Part shown: in pieces, positions 25,269 to 34,639 of the stretch
Numbering within the stretch: position 1 is the stretch's first letter
Layout: each line of letters opens with the position of its first letter
Source: Enterocola sp045654205
Lineage (GTDB): Bacteria > Bacteroidota > Bacteroidia > Bacteroidales > Paludibacteraceae
Length of the DNA: 64,000 nucleotides
Assembly (NCBI GenBank): GCA_045654205.1
Contig: JAZOMZ010000017.1
Location: 7,404 to 71,403 of the forward strand
Reading direction: 5' to 3'
Translations under genes and position numbers: made by a program
The notes under the pieces: generated by a model
The model's input: the letters and a program-made list of their open reading frames with translations, nothing else
Told to the model about the DNA's origin: nothing
Database searches by the model: none

Positions 25269-27692
25269 TCACTTATCGGGATTGTCCTCCTCAACATCAT
25301 CAAAGTACTGGTCTTTGTTGCCTACATATAGACCGTAACCATAGTAACCTTTGCCATAGTTACCACCATAATAGCCATAACTATTGTAGTAGTATGATGA
25401 GTATTCCATCTTCTTCATATTTACATTGTTGAACACTATATTAACGTTGTGAACGTTGTGTTCTTTAAGTTGCTTAATTGTATTTTTGAAGAAGTTTTTA
25501 TTTGTTTTTTCACAAGATACCACAAATACACTATGATCTACTTGTTTGAATAGTGAATAAATATCACCAACAAGACCTACTGGAGATGTATCTATGATAA
25601 TGTAATCGTATTGTTCTTTAAGAGTATCTAGCATATTCTTAAGTCCGTCAGAAGCCATAAGTTCTGCTGGATTTGGAGGAATAATACCTACTGGAAGAAC
25701 ATCAAATTTATAGTCTGGAGATTTGATAATAGCCTCTTCTAGCGATATATGACCAGCCAAGTAGTTGACCAAGCCTTTATTGCCTCTAAGTTCTAGATAA
25801 GCTAAGATAGAAGGTTTACGAAGGTCGAAGTCGATAAGAAGAGTTTTTCTCTCTGTCATACCATAAATACCAGCTAGGTTCACTGCTACATATGATTTAC
25901 CATCACCAGACTGTGTAGAAGATACCAAAATGGTTTGTTTTGCATCGTATGGAAGCAATAGACCCAAACGAGTTCTAATAATACGGAATGCTTCTGCAAT
26001 AGAAGAACGAGGCATTTTGTCTACAATCACTGGCACCTTTTTGTAGGTTTTGCGTAGCATTGCTATAACTGGATATACACCGCCAGATAGTTTATTAATT
26101 TCTTCTTCTGTTCTAACACTAGGATAAAGAAGTTCTTTTAATACTATGAAAGTTAATGGTATAGCTAATGCAATCATTAGGAATGTAGAATAAGTTTTAT
26201 TCTTGGTTCCCGCATTAGTCATAGAAGAAACACGAGCTTTATCTAGGATAATATTGTCTGGAGAGTTTGATGCTTTTTGGATTTGAGCATCAAGACGTTT
26301 TTGGATAAGGAATGAATAATAGTCATCATTCATCTTAAACTCACGTTGAATATTAAGGAATTGTTGTTCCTTGTATGGAAGTGCACGCATCTCTTCTGTA
26401 AGAGCATCTGTGCGTTCTTGTAAGTCTTTCTTTTGAATTTCTAGAGCTACCTTGTTGTTGGCAAGTGCCTCATTCATTTGTTGCTTAATAGCCTCTAATT
26501 CACGTGTGTATTTTGAGTAAAGTGGACTCTTCTCGCCCAACTCCTCACGTTTTAGTTGTAGTTCTGTAAAGCCAGTTACTAGTGTAGTTAAAGATGCATC
26601 TGTGACACCTAGGTTTGATGGTGCTATAATGCTTTCATTTTCTACATTGCTTTGCAGATATTGAGTAAGATAATTTAAATATGATTCTTTAAGTCTAAGT
26701 TCTGTGCGGATAGCATCTAGTTTTGCATATTCACTCATAAGTGATGTACCACCACTAGAAGCTACTATAAAGTTATTTGCTTTGTAATCTTTAAGTTTAT
26801 TTTCAGATACTTTTAATGAATCTGAAAGTCCTGCCAATTGTTCGTCGATGAAATTAACTGTTTTGATAGCAGCATCATTTTTACGAGCTAAGTTGTCTGC
26901 CAAGAATTCTTCGCAAAGCGCATCTAGGAAGTCACAGTCACGTTGTGGAACATCACCAATAATTGAAGCTTCTACCACAGAAGCACCTTTCATTAGGAAT
27001 TCAAATGCCAAACGTGAAGAGTATAGTGTAACAAGATTATCTAGAGAATTTAATTTAAAATAGATGTTTATACCATCTCTGAAATAGTCAGTTTTGTCTA
27101 TTTGAAGGAAGAATTCAGAATTTTCAAATGGCACACCGTATGTACCTTTATAATAATATTCTGGAAGAACATCTGTTTCTTCTGCTGTAATAGTATATTC
27201 ATTGTTTCCCAAGTCTGTAAACATAAATGGTCTAGAATATGCCATTGGAGAAACATATGATGATGTAATCTTAATTGGAGATTGTTTGTATAAGTTTGTA
27301 GTACGGAAACGACCTTGTGTGTAATAATCTACGTGTAGGTCTGGAAGTTTTTCGATAGTACGTTTAACCAAGTCATAAGAACCAAACATAATTACCTGGT
27401 TATTTACGTTACGATAAGCTTTTTCTGCACCAAATCCTTGAAGCAGAGTAGCTTGTGCACCTAAATAACCTTTACTATCCTCGATAATAACAAGTGCAGA
27501 TGATTTGTAACTTGGGCGCCAACTTCTATTCTTTAGATATGCAAAAGACATAAAAAGAACTAAAGATATAGCAAAAAGATACCAAGATTTTACAATGCGG
27601 ATAATCCACATTTTGTAGTCAAATGAAGATGACTCAGCAGCTTCATTATAACTTTCGTTATTTGGATATGTGTAGTTTTTATTTTCGTTCAT
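25269..27692 (-). CDS. wzc: Wzc-like polysaccharide co-polymerase with BY-kinase domain
   Basis: 807 residues. Order: cytoplasmic N-terminus, TM1 (about 35-52), a long periplasmic Wzz/GNVR region with coiled-coil prediction (about 290-470), TM2 (about 517-536), then a bacterial tyrosine-kinase domain with Walker A SSTQSGDGKSYVAVNLAG (about 591), Walker A' LLIDFDLRKPS (about 620) and IIDTSPVGLVGD (about 699). The tail has about ten Tyr and many Gly and Asn, the usual autophosphorylation cluster. It controls chain length and export together with the OPX lipoproteins encoded 3 nt upstream. Confidence 0.95.
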   Translation of the reverse strand: MNENKNYTYPNNESYNEAAESSSFDYKMWIIRIVKSWYLFAISLVLFMSFAYLKNRSWRPSYKSSALVIIEDSKGYLGAQATLLQGFGAEKAYRNVNNQVIMFGSYDLVKRTIEKLPDLHVDYYTQGRFRTTNLYKQSPIKITSSYVSPMAYSRPFMFTDLGNNEYTITAEETDVLPEYYYKGTYGVPFENSEFFLQIDKTDYFRDGINIYFKLNSLDNLVTLYSSRLAFEFLMKGASVVEASIIGDVPQRDCDFLDALCEEFLADNLARKNDAAIKTVNFIDEQLAGLSDSLKVSENKLKDYKANNFIVASSGGTSLMSEYAKLDAIRTELRLKESYLNYLTQYLQSNVENESIIAPSNLGVTDASLTTLVTGFTELQLKREELGEKSPLYSKYTRELEAIKQQMNEALANNKVALEIQKKDLQERTDALTEEMRALPYKEQQFLNIQREFKMNDDYYSFLIQKRLDAQIQKASNSPDNIILDKARVSSMTNAGTKNKTYSTFLMIALAIPLTFIVLKELLYPSVRTEEEINKLSGGVYPVIAMLRKTYKKVPVIVDKMPRSSIAEAFRIIRTRLGLLLPYDAKQTILVSSTQSGDGKSYVAVNLAGIYGMTERKTLLIDFDLRKPSILAYLELRGNKGLVNYLAGHISLEEAIIKSPDYKFDVLPVGIIPPNPAELMASDGLKNMLDTLKEQYDYIIIDTSPVGLVGDIYSLFKQVDHSVFVVSCEKTNKNFFKNTIKQLKEHNVHNVNIVFNNVNMKKMEYSSYYYNSYGYYGGNYGKGYYGYGLYVGNKDQYFDDVEEDNPDK

Positions 27693-27694
27693 AA

Positions 27695-28474
27695 TTAATA
27701 TAGACCCATTGTCACACCTAAATTAAATACTGATACTAAGAAACCTATACTTGTGGTAATTGTTCCCAGCGCAGAACTATAATCTTCTATTTTCCAGAAA
27801 TTTCCTTTGATAGAACTCAAATATATCACATCATTTGGATATACATAATAATGTTCTGAATTTATGATAGATACAGTTCTTAAGTCAAATTCTTTTACTA
27901 TTGGGCGACCGCCTTCTGGATTTGGACGTACCAAACGCACTCTTTTTTTATCTGCATTGGTTGCAGGACCACCAGCAAGTGCCAATGCTTGGAAAATATT
28001 TAGTTTTTCTTTATACAAATTGAATGCACCTTTGCCTCCCTCTCCTATTATATAAAACATATCGTTGGCAAGTGCCACTTTTATCATTGCGTCTGGTACA
28101 AAATCTTTAAGTCTTTCTTCTATTACTTTAGAAGCTTCTCTTAATGTTAACCCTGCCACAGGAATAGAATTTACAAATGGAATATCAATTGTTCCGTCGT
28201 CATATACCCTATAAGTAAATTCTGTTGTAGTTGTAGAAGAGCCACTTTCAAAATTGAAAATCATAGCTGCTTCTTCATTTAGGGTCAACAAACGGATAAC
28301 CAATTGGTCATTTGGTATAATTTTATAATATTCGTACTCAGCCTTTGGATATTGTGGTAGTTTGTCACTCTCTTGGAAATATGTATTATCCTTGTTTGTA
28401 ATACATGAAGTTCCTACCATTATCAGAACAACAGCCAGTAATATATTCTTAATATGTAATTTTAATCTTATCAT
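27695..28474 (-). CDS. OPX (Wza-like) polysaccharide export lipoprotein, second copy
   Basis: 259 residues from the ATG at 28474, chosen because it overlaps the stop of the upstream copy by 4 nt (ATGA); a start at 28501 adds nine residues and pushes the signal peptide inward. Signal peptide and lipobox are IKNILLAVVLIMVGTSC. The poly_export (PES) domain shows the YKIIPNDQLVIRLLT pattern, then VYDDGTIDIPFVNSIPVAGLTLREA, then a SLBB-like region ending in YVYPNDVIYLSS. The C-terminal stretch is hydrophobic. It forms the outer-membrane secretion pore or its periplasmic part. Confidence 0.9.
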   Translation of the reverse strand: MIRLKLHIKNILLAVVLIMVGTSCITNKDNTYFQESDKLPQYPKAEYEYYKIIPNDQLVIRLLTLNEEAAMIFNFESGSSTTTTEFTYRVYDDGTIDIPFVNSIPVAGLTLREASKVIEERLKDFVPDAMIKVALANDMFYIIGEGGKGAFNLYKEKLNIFQALALAGGPATNADKKRVRLVRPNPEGGRPIVKEFDLRTVSIINSEHYYVYPNDVIYLSSIKGNFWKIEDYSSALGTITTSIGFLVSVFNLGVTMGLY

Positions 28475-29268
28475 TGTGCTGTTTCTGTTTTTGGAATACA
28501 TAGTTTTACAATTTGATATACCAACAAGCCAAAACTTATGGTTGAGCTGGTAATACCTATAGCAGTAAGGAATGAATCTACTCTAAAGAACTGACCATCA
28601 AATGCTTTCACGTAGATAATATCATTTGGCTGAATGTAATAATATTCAGATTCCAAGATTTCTTTACTTCTAATATCAAATTCTTTGATTTCTGTATCGC
28701 CAGAAGGAAGTTGACGCAACACCTTAACGTGCTTTCTATCAGAATATTTACCTAAATCACCACCTACTGCTAGTGCTTCAAAGATATTCATCTTTTCTTT
28801 GTTAAGCTTATGACGGCTAGCACTTCTCTCGGTAATCAAATTGAAGTAATTATTCACCAAACGCACCTCTACAGAGCAGTCTTTTACATAATCCTTAAGG
28901 GCAGCTTCTATTTTATGCTTAATCTCACGTGTGGTCAAGCCTGCCACCTCAATAGCACCTATATATGGAAAATCTATTGTACCATCATCGTATACAGTGT
29001 ATGTATATAAACCTTTGTATGCAGAACTTAATGTAGTAGAAGTTCCAGAAGATGCATTGAATAGTTTTTGAGACTCAGGATCTAGTGTTATAACACGAAT
29101 ATGAAGTTCATCGCTTATTTGGATATTATAATCTGCAGGAGTATGGTATTCTGGATAGTTTGGCACATACTTATCTGGCTCTTGCAGATAATGAGTCTTG
29201 CGTGGAGTCACACACGACGCCACAAGCAGAGTCATCAATAGTATAATATTTAATTTTAAGGGCTTCAC
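28471..29268 (-). CDS. OPX (Wza-like) polysaccharide export lipoprotein, first copy
   Basis: 265 residues. Signal peptide and lipobox NIILLMTLLVASC, then a PES domain (YNIQISDELHIRVITLD), the VYDDGTIDFPYIGAIEVAGLTTREI motif and a SLBB-like segment with YYIQPNDIIYVKAFDG. The layout is the same as in the next gene, so the pair arose by tandem duplication. The C-terminus ends in a hydrophobic stretch after TSSTISFGLL. It is the first gene of the export operon, 22 nt behind a clear -33/-7 promoter. Confidence 0.92.
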   Translation of the reverse strand: MKPLKLNIILLMTLLVASCVTPRKTHYLQEPDKYVPNYPEYHTPADYNIQISDELHIRVITLDPESQKLFNASSGTSTTLSSAYKGLYTYTVYDDGTIDFPYIGAIEVAGLTTREIKHKIEAALKDYVKDCSVEVRLVNNYFNLITERSASRHKLNKEKMNIFEALAVGGDLGKYSDRKHVKVLRQLPSGDTEIKEFDIRSKEILESEYYYIQPNDIIYVKAFDGQFFRVDSFLTAIGITSSTISFGLLVYQIVKLCIPKTETAQ

Positions 29269-29290
29269 AAACGTTACATCTATAACTTTG

Positions 29291-29321
29291 CAAATATAAA
29301 GATTTAAATGTATATAAACAA
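29291..29321 (-). promoter_or_regulatory. Promoter of the OPX-wzc export operon
   Basis: Minus strand TTG (29319-29321), a 20-nt spacer, TATATTTG (29291-29298), then GC; a good Bacteroidota promoter directly upstream of the first OPX gene. Confidence 0.75.
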
Positions 29322-29368
29322 TAATTCTTTAAATAAAGTTATAAACATTTAGATAATTGAGAGAAAAT

Positions 29369-29402
29369 AAAAAATCGAGATTCTTACGAATCCCGATTTT
29401 TT
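29369..29402 (-). terminator. Terminator downstream of malQ
   Basis: Stem AAAAATCGAGATTC / GAATCCCGATTTTT, one mismatch, TTAC loop, with A/T runs on both flanks. It separates malQ from the OPX promoter. Confidence 0.75.
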
Positions 29403-29439
29403 GTAAAATTTTTTATCTGAGATTTTAGTGAGAGTGTTT

Positions 29440-29508
29440 TTAAAGGAGGGATTTTTAGGCGTCATTTAATATAGGCAACTCCTAACTCCTAATTCCTCAC
29501 TCCTAACT
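29440..29508. repeat. TTAAAGGAGGGA motif plus heptad repeats behind malQ
   Basis: 29440-29458 repeats the TTAAAGGAGGGA(t/g)TTTTAG motif of 41558-41575. 29477-29508 is a run of TCCTAAC/TCCTAAT heptads ending next to the malQ stop. Confidence 0.75.
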
Positions 29509-29509
29509 A

Positions 29510-32191
29510 TTATCTACCTGCTTGAGTTATATAATTCTTCAATTCCGCATTGAATGAATCATTTTCTAGAAGGTCTTCTAGATAAACGTGCATTCTATAA
29601 CGCCAGCTGTTTTTGGTATTTGATGGCACGTTGATACGTTCGTCGTTAGGGTTTTCGCGACGTAAGTCAGGGTTGATGCTGAATAAGTCTTGAATTTGGA
29701 AGATAGCCCACATAGCTGGAGAATATAGGTGTTGAACTAGAATATCACGACATACCCACCATTCTGCAAAGTATGGAGCTTGACCCCAGTGACCAAGTTG
29801 TTGGTTGTAGAAACGTTGGGTTACGTCTGGTTTTTCTTCCCACCAACCACGGATAGTACTCATATCGTGTGTAGAAGGTGTTACAACTGATAGATATTTA
29901 GCGTCTGCTGGATGGAAGAATTCGATAGTATCAATTTTTGGAGCACGTTGAATTTCAAGGCTTAAGATACCTAGTTCATTCATAACTGATGTTACACAGT
30001 CTGCCATCATACCAAGGTCTTCACCACAAACCATCATGTTTGTGCTGCGTTTTAGTGCTGGAAGTTTGCGTAGAGCTGAGTATTTCCAGTGACCATCTTG
30101 ACGACGATAGAAGTAGTCTACGTATAGTTCTTCAATCTTACGTTGGATATTGCTATCTAGATAACGGAAGGTTGTTTGTGCTTGCATTCCGTAACGTGGA
30201 TAGAATTGTGTGCCGTTTGAACCTTTAACTTCAAAGAATAAAACGTTAGAAACAAGGTCGAATAATCCCCATTTGATTTTTTCTGAGAACATGCCTCTTT
30301 CAAATAGTTTTTGAATCTTGTTTTGTGTGTCGCACATAGGTTTTAGACGTAGAATCCAACCGTCGAAGATATCGATGCAGTTTAGTTTCACCCATGGAGC
30401 ATCGTCTCCAAAGATTTCCCAAAGAACTGAGTCTGTAATGAATGGCATACAGAAACGGTTATAGTCGAAGTATACGCCTTTTTCTGCGAATTCATTGATG
30501 TGAACTGGGATAGAAGGATTTAGATAACCCATGATACCTTCTTCTTGTTCTGTAGGGATTTGCCAAATACGGAAGAATCCTAAAATGTGGTCTACACGGA
30601 AGGTATCGAAATAGTTACTCATTTGTGAGAAACGATTTTTCCACCATTCAAAGCCTGTTTCTTCCATTTTTTCCCAGTTGTAGGTAGGAAGTTCCCAGTT
30701 TTGACCTTTGATTGCGAACATATCAGGTGGAGCACCTGCAGCCATGTTCATATTGTAAAGTTCTGGAGATTCCCAAGTGTCAACACTGTTGCGGTTTACA
30801 CCAATTGGAATGTCACCTTTAATGATAATACCTTTTGAGTGAGCGTAATCTACAGCTTCCTTAAGTTGTAGGTGTAGGTGATATTGTATAAAGTAGTTTA
30901 CTGCCACTGCATCGAAGTTGTTGTTTACATATTCTTCGATTTTGCCTTGGTTATAAACTGCGTAATCACCCCATTTATTGTAGTCTGAAGTACCAAATTG
31001 GTCGCGTAGAGCACAGAATGCTGCGTAAGATACCAACCAATATTTGTTTTCTTCAAAATATTTAATGTAGTCTGGGTTGTTTAGGAAGTTTTCTTTTTCT
31101 TGGTAATAAAGCGCATTTGCGTATGCATATTTATAACCAATAATATCCATAAATTCTACAAGTGGAGAAGCATTTAGCGCAGCTTGTTTTTCTGCGTATT
31201 GTTTCATTAACTCATTGTCTTCGTGTAGTTTACCCATTTTAGGTAAGCATAGGAACAATGGGTTAAGACCGAATGCAGAGATAGCTGCGTATGGAAGCAC
31301 GTCTGCAATGGTGTGTGTACCATTTGTATCGTTTAGTGGTAGGAATTGGATAAGTTTTAAACCTACTTTTGCTGCCCAATCTACAAGCATTGGAATATCT
31401 GCAAAGTCACCTACACCAAAGCTATTTCTAGTACGGATAGAGAACACTGGAATACCTACACCTGCACCGTGGAATTGTTGGTTGTAGAAGTTTGCAAAGC
31501 CGTCTGATACAATTGTGGTAGATTTACCTGGGTTGATTGGAGCATAACGGTCTGGACCATTTTCGAAATAACGGAATGTTTTGTCTTCTAGGTCGTAGAT
31601 AGCATATTTGTAGCTAACACCTGTAGCTTCTTCTTTTGAAAGGTCTAGTTTAACAGACCACCATGGACCGTCTTGGTTGTTCAGAAGTACTGCTTTAGAA
31701 GTATCCCATTTACCTAATGCTTTAACATTACCCACCACGCAAATTGCTTCACCTTTTTTGATAAGTGGAGCTTTCACGCGTAGCACGTGTGTATATTTAA
31801 TTTTGTTAGGAGTTTTAACAGGAATATAATTTTCTTTGAATAATACTTCTTGGAAAGGTGCTGTCATGAACACGTTTTCTACTGCACCTGGGTTGTTCCA
31901 AGTATCAACTAAGAAAATTTCTTGTTGTGTTTTTGGGTCAACTTTTATTACTCTATCTGTACCCCACTCAAAGTTATCTAAACCATTAGAGTCTTTTAAA
32001 AGATAACGATAAGTAAATTCAAATGGCTCTTGAGCATCTACCTCTATGGTATATGACCAATTTTCTTTCCATTGGAAGTTCATGAATACTGCTTTTGCTG
32101 GATTGTCTTCGCCAAGTTGTGGAAGAGAACCAGATATAGCCATGTTTTGACCCCAATGTGTGAAATACTTAATACTAAAATTAATTCTCAT
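29510..32191 (-). CDS. malQ: 4-alpha-glucanotransferase with N-terminal starch-binding domains
   Basis: 893 residues, a DPE2-like amylomaltase (GH77) that disproportionates maltose and malto-oligosaccharides. Two CBM20 modules come first (about 1-120 and 130-240; GNVKALGKWDTSKAV is typical). The catalytic barrel follows, with the nucleophile Asp in DTFRVDHILGFFRIW (about 530), the acid/base Glu in VCGEDLGMM (about 717) and the transition-state Asp in STHDMSTIRGWW (about 780). No signal peptide, so cytosolic, for glycogen or maltodextrin use. It follows the PBP1A gene by 23 nt in the same direction. Higher GC than the glycan block. Confidence 0.95.
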   Translation of the reverse strand: MRINFSIKYFTHWGQNMAISGSLPQLGEDNPAKAVFMNFQWKENWSYTIEVDAQEPFEFTYRYLLKDSNGLDNFEWGTDRVIKVDPKTQQEIFLVDTWNNPGAVENVFMTAPFQEVLFKENYIPVKTPNKIKYTHVLRVKAPLIKKGEAICVVGNVKALGKWDTSKAVLLNNQDGPWWSVKLDLSKEEATGVSYKYAIYDLEDKTFRYFENGPDRYAPINPGKSTTIVSDGFANFYNQQFHGAGVGIPVFSIRTRNSFGVGDFADIPMLVDWAAKVGLKLIQFLPLNDTNGTHTIADVLPYAAISAFGLNPLFLCLPKMGKLHEDNELMKQYAEKQAALNASPLVEFMDIIGYKYAYANALYYQEKENFLNNPDYIKYFEENKYWLVSYAAFCALRDQFGTSDYNKWGDYAVYNQGKIEEYVNNNFDAVAVNYFIQYHLHLQLKEAVDYAHSKGIIIKGDIPIGVNRNSVDTWESPELYNMNMAAGAPPDMFAIKGQNWELPTYNWEKMEETGFEWWKNRFSQMSNYFDTFRVDHILGFFRIWQIPTEQEEGIMGYLNPSIPVHINEFAEKGVYFDYNRFCMPFITDSVLWEIFGDDAPWVKLNCIDIFDGWILRLKPMCDTQNKIQKLFERGMFSEKIKWGLFDLVSNVLFFEVKGSNGTQFYPRYGMQAQTTFRYLDSNIQRKIEELYVDYFYRRQDGHWKYSALRKLPALKRSTNMMVCGEDLGMMADCVTSVMNELGILSLEIQRAPKIDTIEFFHPADAKYLSVVTPSTHDMSTIRGWWEEKPDVTQRFYNQQLGHWGQAPYFAEWWVCRDILVQHLYSPAMWAIFQIQDLFSINPDLRRENPNDERINVPSNTKNSWRYRMHVYLEDLLENDSFNAELKNYITQAGR

Positions 32192-32214
32192 AATATTGAT
32201 TTTAAATATGTTAT

Positions 32215-34554
32215 TTAATTAAAAAGCAAATCTTCTACTACTTCGTTTGAAACGCATTCCTTATATTCTTTATGTAGGTGTTCTGGAATGTCGAATTTAA
32301 GAGTATCTGAATATCCTAATGTTTCGTCGGCATACACTTTTTGCATGTAAAGAGCCCACACAGGAAGCGCCATTGAAGCACCTTGACCTTCACGTAAATT
32401 ATCAAAGTGAATAGAACGGTCTTCGCCTCCAACCCATGTACCAGATACAAGTTCAGGTGTTACGCCAATAAACCAACCGTCTGAGTTGTTTTGTGTAGTA
32501 CCTGTTTTACCGCCAATATCACCCTTGAATTGATAACGATAACGAAGACGCACACCTGTACCTTCATTGACAACAGCTTTGAGCATTTCTAACATTTTGT
32601 GAGATGTTTCTTCGCGAATAATTTCGGTATATTGAGGGGTGAATGTGGCAATCACGTTACCTTTATTATCTTCTATACGGGTAACGTACAATGGATCTAC
32701 CTTGATACCTTTGTTCACAAATGCGGTGTAAGCATCTACCATTTCTTTTACACTTACTTCGGCAGGACCTAAACATAGTGAAACCACAGGATCTAGGTGA
32801 CTTAAAATACCGAATGAATGCATAAGTTTTACAAGTGCTTGTGGACTATATTCACGAATAAGATATGCAGAAATCCAGTTATTAGATTGTGAAAGTGCCC
32901 AACGAAGGGTTACCATCTCACCTACTTTATTTTTTGAATCGTTGCGTGGAGCCCATTCTTTTCCATCACCCAAAACAAATGTTGGTTGCACATTTGGCAC
33001 ACGTGTACATGGTGTCATTCCTTCTTCCATAGCTAGTGTATATAGGAATGGTTTAATAGTAGAACCTACTTGACGTTTGCCCACACTTACCATATCATAT
33101 TGGAAGGCAGAGAAATTTGGTCCTCCTACGTATGCTTTTACATGTCCATTGAAAGGATTCATAGACATAAATCCGCAACGAAGGAAGTATTTATCCCAAC
33201 GAATAGAGTCTATTGGTGAAAGAAGTGTATCAACATATTGTTTGCCGTTGAACACGGTCATTTCTGTTTTGGTATTGAATGCGCTGTCTATCTGAGCTTT
33301 AGTAAAGTTGTTACGCTTCATTTTTATATAACGTTCAGATTGACGTTTGCTTCTTTCCAAAATATCATTAATCTCTGACTTGGTTAGATCTCTTGAGAAT
33401 GGTGCGTATGATTTTTTGCGTTTTTCTTTGAAGAAAGCTGTTTGTAGATATCCAGAAACATGTTCACTCACGGCTTCTTCTGCATATTTTTGCATACGAG
33501 AATCTATAGTGGTATAAATTTTAAGACCATCTGTATAGATATTGTAGTTGTCGCCATTTGGTTTTTCGTTCTTTTTACACCAACCATAAAGTGGATTGGT
33601 TTCCCATGCTAGAGAGTCTTCATAGAATTTTTGATCTTGCCATGAAGCATATTTTTTTCTATCTGGCTTACTTGCCATCATCATCTGACGAAGATATTCA
33701 CGGAAATATGGTGCAATACCAGCCTTGTGGTCTGAAGAACGATATTCTAGTTTAATTGGAAGCTGAGAAAGCGAATCTACCTCTGCTGCTGTAAGTTTAT
33801 TATTTTTCTCCATTTGAGAGAAAACCACATTTCTACGCACTTGTGTACGTTCTGCAAAACGACGTGGGTTGTAATAAGAAGGGTTTTGTAGCATACCAAC
33901 CAGCATTGCAGATTGTTCTACGTTTAACTCTGCTGGTGTAGTATTAAAGTATATAGTAGCAGCCGACTTAATGCCCACGGCATTGTTTAGGAAGTCGAAC
34001 TGATTTAGATACATTGTAATAATTTCTTCCTTGGTGTAGTATTTTTCTAGTTGCACAGCAATAACCCACTCTATTGGTTTTTGAAGTGCACGTTGAAATA
34101 CATTTTCCGCAGTTGGAGAATAAAGAAGCTTGGCAAGTTGTTGGGTAATAGTACTACCACCACCTGCTCCTTTTTGGCCTAAAACGCCACGTTTAACAAT
34201 AGAACGGAACAAAGCACGGAAATCTATACCTGAATGTTCATAAAAACGTACGTCTTCTGTAGAAATAAGTGCATTGATAACATTTGGAGATATTTGGTCG
34301 TATGTAACAGCTACACGGTTGTCTTTTCCGTAATAATAACGACCTATAATTTCACCATCTGCAGTGTATACTTCTGAAGCAAATTTATTTTTAGGATTTT
34401 GAAGTTCTTCTATTTCAGGCAAATAGCCTATTACGCCATTAGCAATAAGTATAAATAATAAGGCAACAGAGGTGACGCCTAATGCAAACAATATCCATAG
34501 ATATTTTAGCCAACCACCTTTCTTTTCTGTCTTATTTTCTTTATTTTTTGCCAT
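32215..34554 (-). CDS. mrcA: Penicillin-binding protein 1A (bifunctional peptidoglycan synthase)
   Basis: 779 residues. An N-terminal TM helix (about 18-40) precedes a GT51 glycosyltransferase with the catalytic Glu in STEDVRFYEHSGIDFR (about 95) and GGGSTITQQLAK (about 131). The transpeptidase has SxxK in VGSTIKPF (about 497), SxN in SQSNNW (about 555) and KTG in GGKTGTTQNNSDGWF (about 685). It polymerises and cross-links peptidoglycan from the outer face of the inner membrane. It has its own -7 box at 34585 and a 5' hairpin. Confidence 0.95.
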   Translation of the reverse strand: MAKNKENKTEKKGGWLKYLWILFALGVTSVALLFILIANGVIGYLPEIEELQNPKNKFASEVYTADGEIIGRYYYGKDNRVAVTYDQISPNVINALISTEDVRFYEHSGIDFRALFRSIVKRGVLGQKGAGGGSTITQQLAKLLYSPTAENVFQRALQKPIEWVIAVQLEKYYTKEEIITMYLNQFDFLNNAVGIKSAATIYFNTTPAELNVEQSAMLVGMLQNPSYYNPRRFAERTQVRRNVVFSQMEKNNKLTAAEVDSLSQLPIKLEYRSSDHKAGIAPYFREYLRQMMMASKPDRKKYASWQDQKFYEDSLAWETNPLYGWCKKNEKPNGDNYNIYTDGLKIYTTIDSRMQKYAEEAVSEHVSGYLQTAFFKEKRKKSYAPFSRDLTKSEINDILERSKRQSERYIKMKRNNFTKAQIDSAFNTKTEMTVFNGKQYVDTLLSPIDSIRWDKYFLRCGFMSMNPFNGHVKAYVGGPNFSAFQYDMVSVGKRQVGSTIKPFLYTLAMEEGMTPCTRVPNVQPTFVLGDGKEWAPRNDSKNKVGEMVTLRWALSQSNNWISAYLIREYSPQALVKLMHSFGILSHLDPVVSLCLGPAEVSVKEMVDAYTAFVNKGIKVDPLYVTRIEDNKGNVIATFTPQYTEIIREETSHKMLEMLKAVVNEGTGVRLRYRYQFKGDIGGKTGTTQNNSDGWFIGVTPELVSGTWVGGEDRSIHFDNLREGQGASMALPVWALYMQKVYADETLGYSDTLKFDIPEHLHKEYKECVSNEVVEDLLFN

Positions 34555-34562
34555 ATAAATCT

Positions 34563-34592
34563 GTAAACCTTACATAAAGGCTTACAAATTTA
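34563..34592 (-). promoter_or_regulatory. -7 box and 5' hairpin upstream of the PBP1A gene
   Basis: The minus strand has TAAATTTG at 34585-34592 and, at the expected transcript start, a GTAAGCCTT / AAGGTTTAC stem with one mismatch (34563-34585). No clear -33 element is seen. Confidence 0.5.
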
Positions 34593-34607
34593 TACATTTT
34601 TTTTGAA

Positions 34608-34639
34608 AACTCCTAACTCCTAACTCCTAATTCCTAACT
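34608..34639. repeat. (G/A)TTAGGA heptad array at the yhcC-like stop codon
   Basis: About four and a half heptads on the minus strand; they cover the last codons (GIRS) and the stop of the radical SAM gene. Confidence 0.85.
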
